A stretch of DNA of 64,000 nt from Rhabdornis inornatus. Taxonomy: Eukaryota; Chordata; Aves; Passeriformes; Rhabdornithidae. Positions 40,401 to 50,558 of the stretch are shown here, one piece after another; the first letter of the stretch is position 1, and every line of letters begins with the position of its first letter. The stretch is taken from assembly GCA_013397075.1 (NCBI GenBank), contig VWZS01004382.1, positions 78,972 to 142,971 on the forward strand, given 5' to 3'. Below the pieces are notes generated by a model. It was not told the DNA's origin. It searched no databases and saw only the letters and a list, made by a program, of their open reading frames with translations. The position numbers and the translations under genes were made by a program.

Positions 40401-43400
40401 TCACAGAGAGAAAATATATTTTGAAGAATGCTGTTATAGTTTTCATGTCTATTTATGGGGGGAAAGTATTAAAATAGGGTCTATATCTGTATTATGAAAG
40501 TAATCATTAACTTAGATACAATATCTTGTATTAAAAAAGCAGAAAAACATTTCAACTTAACTGGCTTGTGCAAGTTTTATCCATTCTATTACAAAATATG
40601 CTGAAATAAGCTTATTTGGCAGCCCTGTGCTACAACATCAACGTGTTCTCTCCCTATGTTTTCTTTAGGAAGTTCCTCATTAGCTTCTTTACAAATTAAC
40701 TTCCTTACAAGTAACTTCTACATTTTCTTTATTTTTCGTTCTTTTTCTTTTTTTTTTTCTTTCTTTTTTCTTTTTTCTTTCTTTTTTTCTTTTTTTTTTC
40801 TGTATTTTTCTTCTTTTTAATAATAGGACACACCTCCCAGCGAAGCTTTTCAGGAATATTGGGAATGCAAAGTCTGATTTGGAATATGTTGAAACAGAAA
40901 AAAGTGTGTTTGATTGTATCCAGACAGGAGAAATCCCCAGCTGGATTAAAAGGGATTGTCTTTATGTAGCCTGGTCAGGTGAGAAATCCTCTTGTCAGAT
41001 AATAGAAGCTTAACTATCCTCAGCCAAGATACTTTTGAATACATAAAACAACAGTGAGGCGGTAAAAACCATGTTGTTAACCCATGATACATCTTCCATT
41101 TTGTGCATTTTAGTGAACTACTATATGAATTGTAATAGTGGGTCATGGCTTGTAAACACAGGGCTTCTAAATTTATACTCCACCGTGCATCTTTTCTTTG
41201 GTATCTTTCTTATTTTGAAAATAGATGTCTTTTTATATTGTGTTTAAACATCTCACTGCATGTTCTAGGTATCAGAATCTCCTCAGATATGGGAGACATG
41301 CACTGAATTAAGTAACAAATGTGGAATTCACAAAGCCGTAACCCCTTTTCAAGAAAACTTAAAAATATCCATTGCATGAATTTAACACACTATGCTCTTC
41401 TAGTGGGACTAGCAGAAAATCCTTCTTCAAATATTTGATTTGCTTTTTCTATGATTCTACAACACAAAGCCTGATCTTGGTGATTTAGGGAATGGAAGGT
41501 GGAGGTGTTTTATTTGAAAAAGTTATTATTTCTTATTTAGAAGATTTACTGGGTTATATATTGATCCTGTGTAACTATATAATTATGGGAACTCTCCAGA
41601 AGACCCTGCAATGTGCTCTGAGGGGATAGAGTCACCATTCCGAGGAACTCATGCAGAAGTTTAAAATGGAAATCAAGCTAACACATTGCAATGTATCACC
41701 CCATATGTTTTTAAATAAGTTATTAATAATGCACTCATTTTCTTAGCTATTCTTCAGGGATTTGAGATTTACTCTTTTTCTGTGATGTCTAAGCACATTT
41801 ACATCCAAGAATGACATTATTTTGCTAACTAGTAAATTACAGGGTTACAGTTTTCTGTGTTTGAAAGGATTCCCATGCTTGATTTTGCACCTGTATGTCT
41901 ATTTTGTTGTTCATGTGCAAGTCTTTATGCATATTGGTGGCCTTTGATGTTTGTTACAAGTAAAATATATTAGAATCATAGAACTCTTTAGGTTGGAAAG
42001 ACCCTTACTATTATTCAGTCCAACCATTAACCCAGCCCTGTCAAGTTGATTACTAAACCATGTCCCTAGGGGCCACATCTACAGAGTTTTTTAAATCCCT
42101 CCAGCTATGGTGATTCAACCACTTCCCTGGACAAGCTATTCCAATGCTTGGCAACCCTCTACATGAAGAAATTTTCCCCAATATCCAATCTAAACCTCCC
42201 CTAGCTCAACTTGTGGCCATTTCCTATGGTCCTGACATTTTTTTCCTGGGAGAAGATGTACTTCTCCATCACACTCCCACCTCCTTTCATGTAGTTGTAG
42301 AGAGCAATAAGGTTCACCTGAGCCTCCTTTTCAGCAGGCTGAAAACCCACCTTTGCCTCAGTCAATCCTCATAAGATTTGTGATCCAGGCCCTTCACCAG
42401 CTTTGTTGCTTTTCTCTGGACATGCTTTGGTTTCACAGATCTAATTATTTTGGATACATGGATTCCTTGCTTATTGGTATGTCACAAAAGAAGTATTGCC
42501 TCATGAATTTACATGAGAGTAAATAAATGAAAAAAATAACTCTTTGAATTGAGTTTTCTCACACTGGGCAAATGCCATCCACAAGTCCATGGGCCTTGAC
42601 AAGATGAATCCTTGAGTGCTGAGAGAGGTGGTGGAAATCACAGCGGGGCTGCTCACCATCATCTTTGAAAGGTCGTAGAGTTGGGGAGAGCTGCTTGAGG
42701 ACAGGAAGAAAGCAAATGTCACCCTAGTTTTCAAAATGAGCAAGAAGGACTGCACAGAGAACTATCACTTCTATTCCTGGAAAGGCGATGGAGAACCTCA
42801 TTCTGGAGGCCATCTCTATCCATACGGACAGGAGGTGACCAGGAGCAGTCAGAATGGATTCACTAAAGGTGAATCATGCTTGACCAACCTGATAGCTTTC
42901 TATGATGAAACAACGACCTAGATGGATGAGGAGAGAGCAGTGGATGTTTTCTGCAAGGTTTTCCACACTGTCTCTCATAGGCAAACATCCTCAGAGGCAG
43001 ACTCAGGGAGTGTGAATTGGGTTAGTGGGCAGTGAGGTGAGTAGACAAGTGGCTGAATGGCAGATCCCAGAGGGTGCTAATCAGTGGCACAGGGTCAGGT
43101 TGGAGGTCTGTCACTAAGATGTCCCTAAGATGTTCAGTACTGTGCTTGGTGTTGTTTAAATTATTTATCAATGGATTTGATGAAGGGGCAGATGCCTCCT
43201 CAGAAAATTTGCTGATGACTCTGAGCTGGGAGCAGAGGCTAGTACCAATGCTCTGCTGCACTTCAGAAGGACCTCCACAGACTGAAGAGATGGGCATAGA
43301 AGAGCTGTCTGAAGTTCTGCAAAATCAGCTGCAGGGTGCTGCGCCTGGGGAGGAAGCACTCCATGCACCAGCACAGGCTGGGGGTGACCTACTGGAGAGC

Positions 43401-44007
43401 ATCTCTGTGGAGAAGGAGCTGGGGATCCTGGTGGAGCAACAAGCTGTCCATGAGCCAGCAGTGTTCCCTGGTGGCCAAGAGGCCAAAGGTGTCCTGGGGT
43501 GCATCAGGAAGAGCACTGCCAGCACTCAAGGGAGGGGATCCTGCCCCTCTGCTCAGCCCTGGTGAGGCACATCTGGAGTGCTGTGTCNAGGTCCCTTCCA
43601 AACTTTCTCATTCTGTGGCTCTCTGCTGGAATTGACCCAACTATATAAATTAAAATGTATCAAAAGCCAGAGTGCTGTAATACATTTATGATATTTCGGT
43701 TGTTGAATCTCAAAGTGAGGAGACTCAAAATTGCATTAAATAATTTCTTACCCTTACATAGGTAAATAGGGTAAGCTCATGATAAGATAACAACCATCAT
43801 GTCAAGTTAATATAGAGAAGTTCTTTATTGGTAAATAAAGAATTAAAACTATATAAAAAGTATATTTTTGCTAATTTTTAACTGTATCGTTTGTTGCATT
43901 TTTGCGTTTGTTTTTGTTTTGAGTTTTTAGGTTTACTGGATAATGAAGAAACACTAAGAGAGATACCAACACTGAAACAACCTCCCTATTTTAGAGAGGA
44001 GCACTGA
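25416..44007 (+). CDS. unrecognised coiled-coil protein, 13 exons, 542 residues
   Basis: Exons 25416-25425, 30181-30381, 31568-31672, 32479-32600, 34559-34639, 36116-36238, 36851-36943, 38464-38524, 38931-39166, 39626-39826, 40173-40339, 40827-40978 and 43931-44007 all have GT/AG borders and join into 1629 bases with no internal stop. The start ATG sits in a strong Kozak context (aaccATGG). Residues 1-105 are acidic and Trp-containing, without signal peptide or membrane segment. Residues 107-146 end in PYIPYSLATLHIIK. Residues 147-245 and about 290-400 look like alpha-helical coiled coil (rich in K, E, Q, L). The C-terminus (468-542) has PSWIKRDCLYVAWS and a final PPYF. I do not recognise the family, so no function is assigned. 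The gene is divergent to ANXA1. A ciliary or testis role is possible from the style of the protein, but that is only inference. Confidence 0.85.
26248..26276. other. assembly gap (29 N) within poly(T)
   Basis: A run of N flanked by T on both sides in intron 1 of the coiled-coil gene. Its real length is unknown. Confidence 0.95.
28560..29001 (-). mobile_element. degenerate ERVL-type LTR fragment
   Basis: Read on the minus strand, the segment starts TGctgtgattta at 29001 and continues with a CACTCCCCCACAG-like block, a (T)GAGTCAAAG/AGTTTAATAGG block, an AGGGCTCCATTGC block and ATGGCATGGGATA followed by CCCTTTGG. I recall these from LTRs abundant in songbird genomes. No internal virus genes are present, so it looks like a decayed solo LTR in intron 1 of the coiled-coil gene. 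The left boundary is uncertain; the other terminus was not found. Confidence 0.6.
29620..29650. repeat. poly(A) followed by (AAG)n
   Basis: Short simple repeat in intron 1 of the coiled-coil gene. Confidence 0.8.
30181..30381 (+). CDS. coiled-coil gene exon 2 (residues 4-71)
   Basis: 201 bases after acceptor tgtttttcag, ending at donor gtgagt. Phase 1 in and out. It encodes an acidic Ser/Thr-rich segment with three Trp (AWVQNVDLSGW near its start). Confidence 0.85.
31568..31672 (+). CDS. coiled-coil gene exon 3 (residues 71-106)
   Basis: 105 bases, phase 1 in and out. It encodes SWLHKLGMNISKWSFLNS and GWSEDRTQEK. The exon was identified only by its splice sites and by fitting the phases of exons 2 and 4, since it is too short to stand out as an open frame. 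Confidence 0.8.
32479..32600 (+). CDS. coiled-coil gene exon 4 (residues 106-146)
   Basis: 122 bases, phase 1 in and phase 0 out, after acceptor ttttctacactag. It encodes HHKATELEECTTKE and PYIPYSLATLHIIK. Confidence 0.85.
34559..34639 (+). CDS. coiled-coil gene exon 5 (residues 147-173)
   Basis: 81 bases in phase 0, after acceptor cctctacag. It encodes the start of the coiled coil, IAKDMQQMKNRHMKIIRKL. Confidence 0.85.
36116..36238 (+). CDS. coiled-coil gene exon 6 (residues 174-214)
   Basis: 123 bases in phase 0. Helical, charged sequence (SQLEAYQELMNKSNIDLQD). Confidence 0.88.
36851..36943 (+). CDS. coiled-coil gene exon 7 (residues 215-245)
   Basis: 93 bases in phase 0, after acceptor ctgccttcag. 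It encodes LRERNRQLIQEKEDILYQ and on to NWREEK, clear coiled coil. The longer open frame around it includes intron on both sides. Confidence 0.9.
38464..38524 (+). CDS. coiled-coil gene exon 8 (residues 246-266)
   Basis: 61 bases, phase 0 in and phase 1 out, between acceptor tttttgtcttgcag and consensus donor CTGA/gtgagt. It encodes VWIVENLCKKLDYLYTQHIL. Confidence 0.8.
38931..39166 (+). CDS. coiled-coil gene exon 9 (residues 266-344)
   Basis: 236 bases. To stay open after exon 8 the acceptor must be the AG at 38929-38930 (ctataggaag), not the AG four bases earlier. A further in-phase AG at 38941-38942 would shorten the exon by 12 bases. It encodes EVILTWFSIVVNSALQEL and a long helix, ending at donor CAA/gtgagc. 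Confidence 0.8.
39626..39826 (+). CDS. coiled-coil gene exon 10 (residues 345-411)
   Basis: 201 bases in phase 0, between ttgcctccag and gtaaga. It encodes AHSILQEIQESLQKQEREV and on to KSLTKM. The surrounding 178-codon open frame is mostly intron. Confidence 0.9.
40173..40339 (+). CDS. coiled-coil gene exon 11 (residues 412-467)
   Basis: 167 bases, phase 0 in and phase 2 out. It encodes VHTIYCDVPAAQQCIHQFIR and NNAQADILSYEIFCGNELM. Confidence 0.87.
40731..40813. repeat. pyrimidine tract (TTTC/TTTTC)n
   Basis: An almost pure T/C run just upstream of exon 12. It also serves as an unusually long polypyrimidine tract for that exon's acceptor. Confidence 0.9.
40827..40978 (+). CDS. coiled-coil gene exon 12 (residues 467-518)
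   Basis: 152 bases, phase 2 in and phase 1 out. It encodes THLPAKLFRNIGNAKSDLEY and PSWIKRDCLYVAWS, ending at donor TCAG/gtgaga. Confidence 0.87.
41971..42440 (-). mobile_element. CR1 LINE fragment, 3' end, minus orientation
   Basis: It begins with agaatcatagaa and the ggttggaaagaccc block, the reverse complement of the CR1 3' tail, and continues with the complement of typical CR1 3' sequence (cccacctccttt, ttctctggacatgctt). It is truncated at its 5' side and lies in the last intron of the coiled-coil gene. Confidence 0.85.
42555..43617 (+). mobile_element. CR1 LINE fragment with decayed reverse transcriptase, plus orientation
   Basis: CR1 reverse-transcriptase sequence is visible as frameshifted fragments: KSMGLDKMN, then TKGESCLTNLIAFYDE, and KFADD at about 43205. 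It ends in the CR1 tail ggtcccttcc. At 43588 a single N joins the middle of the ORF2 end directly to the 3' tail, so several hundred bases of normal CR1 sequence are missing. The element is not coding. Confidence 0.85.
43588..43588. other. single-N assembly join inside CR1
   Basis: An N separates internal CR1 sequence (gagtgctgtgtc) from the 3' tail (aggtcccttcc). This is probably a gap of unknown size rather than one unknown base. Confidence 0.7.
43931..44007 (+). CDS. coiled-coil gene terminal exon (residues 518-542)
   Basis: 77 bases after acceptor gagtttttag, ending in TGA at 44005-44007. It encodes LLDNEETLREIPTLKQPPYF and REEH. Its phase fits exon 12 exactly although a 2.95 kb intron with two CR1 copies lies between. 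Confidence 0.87.
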
Positions 44008-44492
44008 AGAGAAAGCTTGACACACAAAAGCACTTTCTGCAGTATTTTTTGAGCTAACAAAAAATTGGAAGCATTCAATACATGTGGTTCACTAAATATC
44101 AGAACACTTATGCAGGCATTTAAGTGCTTTGAAATTGTTATGCTTTTTAATGAATATTTTTAAGAAAGAAACAAAAAAAAGCTTAGCAATTACCTGAAAG
44201 GGTCTGTGACTGAGCAAAAGGGTTTTTAAGTCAAACAGGTATAGTTCCATTGCAAGTGGACGGGGTGTATAAGCTTTTCCTTCTAAAGTGGGGTATTTAA
44301 CATACCTCCACAAGCAATAGCTGCAGAAAGGTGGCTCCTAAAGCTAACTTTCATCTGTGAAGCACAAGCCTCCAAAATTAACCTTCCTCTGTCCCACTTC
44401 AAATTATTTAATGGTTGTTTTAAAGTGCAGGTTTTTACACTATGGTATGTGTTTCAACTTTTCACACTCTCTCTTGTTTGTTTGTTTGTTTA

Positions 44493-44498
44493 AATAAA
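44493..44498 (+). terminator. candidate poly(A) signal of the coiled-coil gene
   Basis: AATAAA, about 490 bases after the stop. A second AATAAA at 45592-45597 is an alternative distal site. Confidence 0.4.
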
Positions 44499-44509
44499 AG
44501 ATTAAATTG

Positions 44510-46050
44510 AATAAATCCTAGATAGGAGGAATACTTTAAAAATATAAACTTCAAAATCGTAGCTGTAATAAGGGGAAAATGAATATGAATATGATGGTTG
44601 TTGTTGTTGAAGACAACAGCTTGTCTCTAAGTAGTAGTTGTTGAAGATGATAATGCTAAGTTCCTGGAAGTAAATGCACACTGTAAATTTAAATACCAAA
44701 TGTGCACTTTTAGAGCTGGGTTGAAGTTTTTTGTCACCTGTTAACCATGTGTACCTGGAGCTCGTGGTTTATTTGAATTATTCAGCTGCATCAAGTCCCA
44801 TATCATAAACTGAAAAAAAATTGTATTCCAGCACTGATCTATAATTCAAATAGTAACATCCACAAGCTTTACTTTTTTTACTGCATGTCTGTTCATAAAG
44901 GTGCATCTTCTAGGTTTGAACCGCCTATCCAGAAATAACACTCTGTACAGATGAAACATCCCTATGACAGTGCTTTTGTGCAAACAAATTGATGTGTACT
45001 TATCACTGTCCTTCTGGGAACTGCAGTACTGGGAACAAGATGTTTGTTTCTGAGTGCCATTACTGTACTCGGGACGTTTTGCATTTGAATCTTAGAGTGC
45101 ACTGTGAGACTATCAGGAAGGAATGCAAGAGAAAAGTGACAAGGACACAGATGTCACTGAAATGTAGATGCATTATGGTGAAGATGCTGTAGAGAAAACA
45201 GCTAGAGTGGATAGAGAGGGTGATCTTGAGTCCTTCGCTGTGAACATACCACTCCAAGATACAGCAACACTGATGATAAGTCCAGGCTTTAGACAGGACT
45301 GAACCAGTTCCAGTCCACCACAGAGAGAGAAAAAACCTAAATATTTATAAAAGCTATATACAATCTATATGCAGAACGTACACATAGACACTGTTTGATT
45401 TTTTACTGCCGTTAGAATTTTGATTTTTTGATAATGAGACAGTTAAGGCCAGTTTTAAATCAGCTTTAAAGAACGGAAGGCATGTAGAAAGCCAGAACTC
45501 CGTTTTAAGTCAAAGGAGATTTTTGAGCTGTGGTTCAGCTATCTAACTGTATACTGCAAAGAAATTGAATGTTTTATGTATAGAAGTGTAAAATAAAACA
45601 TCAAAAAATAAATATTTTTATTAACTTGATTGTTTAGCTTTGTTAGCTATTTAAAGTCCTCGTGCTAAAAGATTTAATCTCTGAAGAAATTTTGGCACTA
45701 TTTTTATTCTTTCTCTAAACTTTTTGAATGCCTGACTCCAAAGCTTATAATTTAGCTCCTTCCCTCACCTAATCTCATGTCTATGCAAGTTTTCTGAAGC
45801 AATTTCATGGTGTCATATGCAAGTTGCTAGCTTTTATGTCTGTTTTTAATTATGTGACAAAGAGAAAAGGAATCATTTCTCTACTTGGCTGCTGGTCTTT
45901 ACTAACTTACAATGTCAACATTAAGGCTGGGAACTAGATTTTAGTTAAAATTAGTAATAAAACATAATTGTAAATACCAGTCATTACATACTTTAAATGT
46001 AATTAAGTTAATCAGTATACAGTAAGTGATTAAAATAAAAAAACAGTGTC
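44510..46050. other. non-coding DNA between the coiled-coil gene and the CR1 block
   Basis: AT-rich sequence without convincing exons, with short GTT and GTTT repeats near 44475-44490 and 44600. It may include part of a longer 3' UTR if the distal AATAAA at 45592 is used. Confidence 0.5.
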
Positions 46051-48330
46051 ATTTTTGTTTTAGAATCATAGTCCAGGAACAATGCACCCTAACAAGGAGG
46101 AAATTGGGCAAAAATGACAGGAAGCCTCCATGGATGGCAAAGGAGTTGCTGAGCAAATTCAGAGCAAATAAAGCTTTCAGGAAGTAGAAAGAAGGGCAGG
46201 TGACCTGGGAGGAATACAGGGGAATTGCAAAGGAAGCTAGGGACAAGGTTGAGAAAGCCAAGGCCCAGCTAGCATAGAACCTGGCCAAGGGTATTGAAGA
46301 TAAAAGAGAGGGCTTCTATAGGTATGTTGCATGCAAGAGAAAGTCTAGAGATAATGTAGGCCCTCTGCAGCAGGAAACAGGAGACCTGACTGCCCTGGAC
46401 AAAGAGAAGGATGTGGTTTTCAATGAGTTCATTGTCTCTGTCTTCAACAGGAAGTGCTCCAGCCACAATACCCAAGTAGTGGGTACAAACTCAAATTCAG
46501 GAAATGGGAGAATGAAGACCCTAAGCCCACTGTGGGAAAGGATCAGGTTTGAGACCACCTAAGGAACCTGAATATGTACAAGTCCTTGGGAGGACCTGAT
46601 GAGATTCATCTGAGGGTCCTGAGGTAGCTGTCATTGTTGCTGAGCCATTTCCATCAATTTTGAAATACTGTGGCAGGCAGATGAAGTCCTCTGTGACTGG
46701 AAAAAGCAACATATAATCCCCATTTACAAAAGAAGAAAAGCACAAGACCCATGGAACCACTGACTGGTCAGTCTCACCTTAGTGCCAGGCAAGATCATGG
46801 AGCAGATTCTCCTGGAAAATTTGCTAAGGCACATGGAAAACCAAGAGGTGTTTGGTCACAGTGAAGACGGCTTTAAAAAGGGGAAATCATGCCTGACAAA
46901 TTTGATGATCTTCTGTGATGGGGCTACAGCACTGGATACGGGCACAGCAACTGGCATCATTTACCTGGATTTATGCAAAGCATTTGACACTGTCCTTCAT
47001 GACATTCTTGTCTCCAAATTGGAGAGACATGGATTTGATGGATGGATGACTCAGTGGAAAAAGAATAGGCTGGATGGCCACACATGAAGAGTTGTGGTCA
47101 ATGTCTCATTGTACATGTAGGGAACAGCAATGAGTGGTGTCCCTCAGGGATCAGTATTGGCACCAACACTGTTCAACATCTTTGTGACCAACATGGAGAG
47201 AGGGATAGAGTGCAGTCTCAAGAAATTCACTGACAACAGCATGCTGAGTGCTGAAGACCTGACACTGGAGGAAGGGATGCCACTTGGAGAGACCATGTCT
47301 TGCTTTGGCTGACATGGCAAATTTCATGAACTTCAACAAAGTGAAGTGCAAGGTCCTACTTACCATGGCTTATCAATGTTATCCTCCAATTTAGTGTTCC
47401 CACTGAAGCACTTCAAACCATGAGCCACTCAACCACTCATACCTTGCCCTCCCCCTGCAGAAGGATGGAGAGCAGATTTTGGAGAGCAGATTTTGGGGGT
47501 ACAAAAGGTAAAGATCAGTTTGAGATAAGAACAATTTACTGAAAGTAGCAATGAGATGAGAAAATTAACAGTAACAACGACAGAGTTTACATGTGCCAAC
47601 ACACAAGTGCTCACCATGTGGAACCTGGTGCTGTCCTGACCATTTGCTTCATCACTGGTCTGACTGGAAGGGAGCCCTTCTGCCTCCACCATCTCCTGCA
47701 CATGAGGTGAGGTGGTATGGAATAACCTCAAGGTCCTGGACGTGGCCCTCTTGTCTACAGCAAAAATTAACCCTGTCTTGGATGGCACCAGGACATTACA
47801 CCTTAGCTGCGGAAATTCCAGAGGCATACAGGTTGGGTGGAGAAGTGATTGAGAGTAGTTCTATGGACTTGGAAGAGATGGTTGATGAAAAACTCAGTAT
47901 GAGCTGGTAGTGTGCACTTGCATCCTGGAAAGCCAACCTGGGCTGCGTCAAAAGGAGTGTGGGCAGCAAGTTGAAAGACATGATTCTGCCCTCTATTCTG
48001 CTCTGGTGAGATCCTAACTGGAGTGCTGCATACAGTCCTGGTGTCCCCACTGTAAGGACATGGAACTGTTGGAGGAAGTCCAGAGGAGGACCAAGAGATT
48101 AGTAAGAGAACTGGAACATGTGCTCTACAAAAACAGGCTGAGAAAGTTGGGACTTTCAGCTCAGCCTGGAGAAGGTTACATGGAGACCTCAGAGTAACCT
48201 TCCTACCTGAAGGGGGGCTACAGGGAAGCTGGGGAAGGACTTTTCATCAGGAAGAGTACTGATAGTAAAAAGAGCAATGGGTACAAACTGTAAGAGAGAA
48301 AATCTAGGCTAGATATTGTAGGAGACTGAA
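46050..48330 (+). mobile_element. CR1-like LINE body, degenerate ORF2
   Basis: The sequence follows CR1-family ORF2 from the region before the reverse transcriptase (PWMAKELLSKFRANKAF) through KIMEQILLENLLRHME, KKGKSCLTNLMIF, DLCKAFDTVLHDIL, SGVPQGSVLAPTLFNIF and the post-catalytic EEVQRRTKRLV. The catalytic FADD motif reads FTDN, and there are stop codons and frameshifts, so it is inactive. The 5' part of the element is missing. Confidence 0.88.
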
Positions 48331-48637
48331 ATATTTACAGTGAATGACTCAAACTACCGTCTATTTTCAAAATGGCAGGGTGCTTTGCTAAGGCAAGTTT
48401 TACTTTTCCAAACAAAAGGGGAGGAGCAGATGAATGTGTGGATTGGGTGTGCGGTGGTGAAACATTTCTGATCTGCACAAGAGCAGCCCAGGTGAAAAAC
48501 CCACCAGCAGAGGATGACAAACCAACATTTATTTAGAAATGAGCTGTTTGTTGAACCAGATGAAGGAAAAGACTGGTGAGAAACAGATCCTGTGGAGATG
48601 GGATAATGCTTTTTATCATGCCAATTTCCTCCCTTTN

Positions 48638-48894
48638 CGCTTACTCAAGTCTGCCTCCAGCAATTGATTGACCAGAACCTCAGGTAACCTGTATTCAGGG
48701 GTGGACTGTAACAATAATAGGAAGAAATTCTTTATTTTGGGAGTGGTGAGACACCAGAATAGATTGCCCAGGCAGGTTGGGGATACCCCAGCCTTGGCCC
48801 TCAAGTCCAAGTTGGATAAGGTTTTGGGGAAGCCTGATCTAGTGGGAGGTGTCTCTGCTCATAGGGGGGGTTGGGACTAGATGGCCTTTAAGGT
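48638..48894 (+). repeat. 257-base segment identical to 49657-49913, bounded by N
   Basis: Every base matches the segment 1019 bases downstream, and a single N sits at each end (48637 and 48895). It contains CR1 3' sequence (ggttggggataccccag, gatggcctttaaggt). The N borders and perfect identity point to a gap-filling or scaffolding artefact rather than a true tandem copy. Confidence 0.85.
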
Positions 48895-48895
48895 N

Positions 48896-49335
48896 TTCAC
48901 CTTGTCTCAGGTGAAAACCTCTCTCTTGAGGGAGCTATTGGGACAGTCACATGTAGGCCTGAAAGTGTTTATCCCCTCTGACATGGCATAAGGGACTTAA
49001 CCATGCTGAAGAGCGAAACAGAGGTCATGTCTTAGAAGGGACCATCTAAGACCATCCCTGACTGACTTCTGGGGCCTTCCACCACAGGACTGTGCATGAG
49101 CCAATGTTAGAACAGACAGTGTAAAATTCCCCCCTCAGGGGAGGTGTCTGAGTGTTCTCACCTGAACCTGAACCTAAACCTATATTAACCCATTGAACTC
49201 TGTTACAGAGGCTTCCCCCAGCCCCACAGATCAAGACTGCAGCTATTACTTTGATCAGCAGACACCTAAATTGCAACAATCAAGTCATGTTGCTGGATCC
49301 AGGGGTGGTGGTATCTTCCCTCTCCACTACAGTTG
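48896..49335. mobile_element. possible LTR-like insertion within the CR1 block
   Basis: This stretch differs in style from the CR1 sequence on both sides. It includes ccccctcaggggaggtgtctgag, then a degenerate (cctgaa/cctaaa) run around 49160-49185. It resembles retroviral LTR DNA of birds, but I cannot match it to a family or find termini. Confidence 0.25.
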
Positions 49336-49339
49336 ATGC

Positions 49340-49533
49340 AGCCAGAGGGTGGTTGTGCACTGGAAGAGGCTCCCCAGGGAAGTGGTCACAGCTCCAAACC
49401 TGACAGAGTTCAAGAAATATTTGGACAATGCTCTCAGGCACATGGTGTGACTCTGGGGGATGGTTGTGTGCAGGGCCAGGAGTTGGACTTGATGATCCTT
49501 GTGGGTCCCTTCCAACTCAGAATATTCTGTGAT
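49340..49533 (+). mobile_element. CR1 3' end
   Basis: Typical CR1 3' sequence: gaggctccccagggaagtgg, ttcaagaaatatttggacaa, gccaggagttggacttgatg and the final gggtcccttccaactcagaa. It runs directly into a TA microsatellite. Confidence 0.88.
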
Positions 49534-49582
49534 ATATATGTATACGTATACATATACATACATACATATATATATACACACG

Positions 49583-49621
<39 letters not shown>

Positions 49622-49635
49622 ATATGTACATATAA
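49534..49635. repeat. (TA)n / (TACA)n microsatellite
   Basis: Alternating pyrimidine-purine repeat grown from the 3' tail of the CR1 just before it. The open frames in it are repeat translations, not genes. Confidence 0.95.
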
Positions 49636-49656
49636 ATAATACTAGTCATTCAGTGT

Positions 49657-49945
49657 CGCTTACTCAAGTCTGCCTCCAGCAATTGATTGACCAGAACCTC
49701 AGGTAACCTGTATTCAGGGGTGGACTGTAACAATAATAGGAAGAAATTCTTTATTTTGGGAGTGGTGAGACACCAGAATAGATTGCCCAGGCAGGTTGGG
49801 GATACCCCAGCCTTGGCCCTCAAGTCCAAGTTGGATAAGGTTTTGGGGAAGCCTGATCTAGTGGGAGGTGTCTCTGCTCATAGGGGGGGTTGGGACTAGA
49901 TGGCCTTTAAGGTCCCTTCCAACCCTTAGTATTCTATGATTGAAT
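49657..49945 (+). mobile_element. CR1 3' end, second copy
   Basis: It contains gagacaccagaatagattgc, ggttgggactagatggcctt and the tail ggtcccttccaacccttagtattctatgattgaatg. It may be the real 3' end of the CR1 body at 46.05-48.33 kb. Confidence 0.85.
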
Positions 49946-50394
49946 GGATCAGAATAAAGTAATAGATGAAATCATATATGAATGATGGCATTTTGTGAGA
50001 TATGTGCTTCATTCAGCTCTCTGTTCCATTCCTTTGCTCACTTTTGGCCTTCAGCAAATCGGTGGTTGGCTACAAGGGAATGAGGGTATGGGACAGGACT
50101 TGTTTTCATGTACGCATGCTGCTTGCAAAGTAGAGGGTCAACAGGAGAAATGTTTTCATCTTCTGCTCCTGTCATCTGTAACTTTCTGGCCAAAATGTTA
50201 GGAAAACATTCTTCTTTGAAAAAATGATCATCTGAAAAGGCAAACTAATCAGATGTTTTAAAGTTGGTGTCATATATTTCTTCAGTGCACTGTGAACTAA
50301 TAATGTGACCAATAATGGTGAAAAAACAACTGCAGAAGAAAAAAGACAATGTTTTGAGTGTTACAAGTTTATAGAAGGAGCTTAAAGCAAGCTT

Positions 50395-50558
50395 TTAAGC
50401 AGCTGCTGGTGGAGTAGCGACGACAATGTGAACACCCACAATCTGGAAATATATACTAATTTTTCTATGTTGAGCAAGATCTGCCAAGAACTGAAATGCT
50501 TGAAGAACCCTCATAGTTGCTTTCTTTATGAGTGAAACTTCATCCTTTTCCCTCTCCC
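50395..50558 (-). CDS. candidate terminal exon, unrecognised
   Basis: A strong acceptor precedes 54 open codons and TAA (50397-50395). Helical, charged start (EREKDEVSLIKKATMRVLQ), hydrophobic end (IVGVHIVVATPPAAA). Confidence 0.35.

Noticed and set aside
43074..43635. Several overlapping open frames up to 163 codons on both strands
   Set aside because: Translations of decayed CR1 reverse-transcriptase DNA, with frames changing along the element.
47429..47910. 132-codon minus and 105-codon plus open frames
   Set aside because: Both lie in the degenerate CR1 body.
49327..49649. Open frames up to 100 codons on both strands
   Set aside because: Products of CR1 tail plus TA microsatellite.
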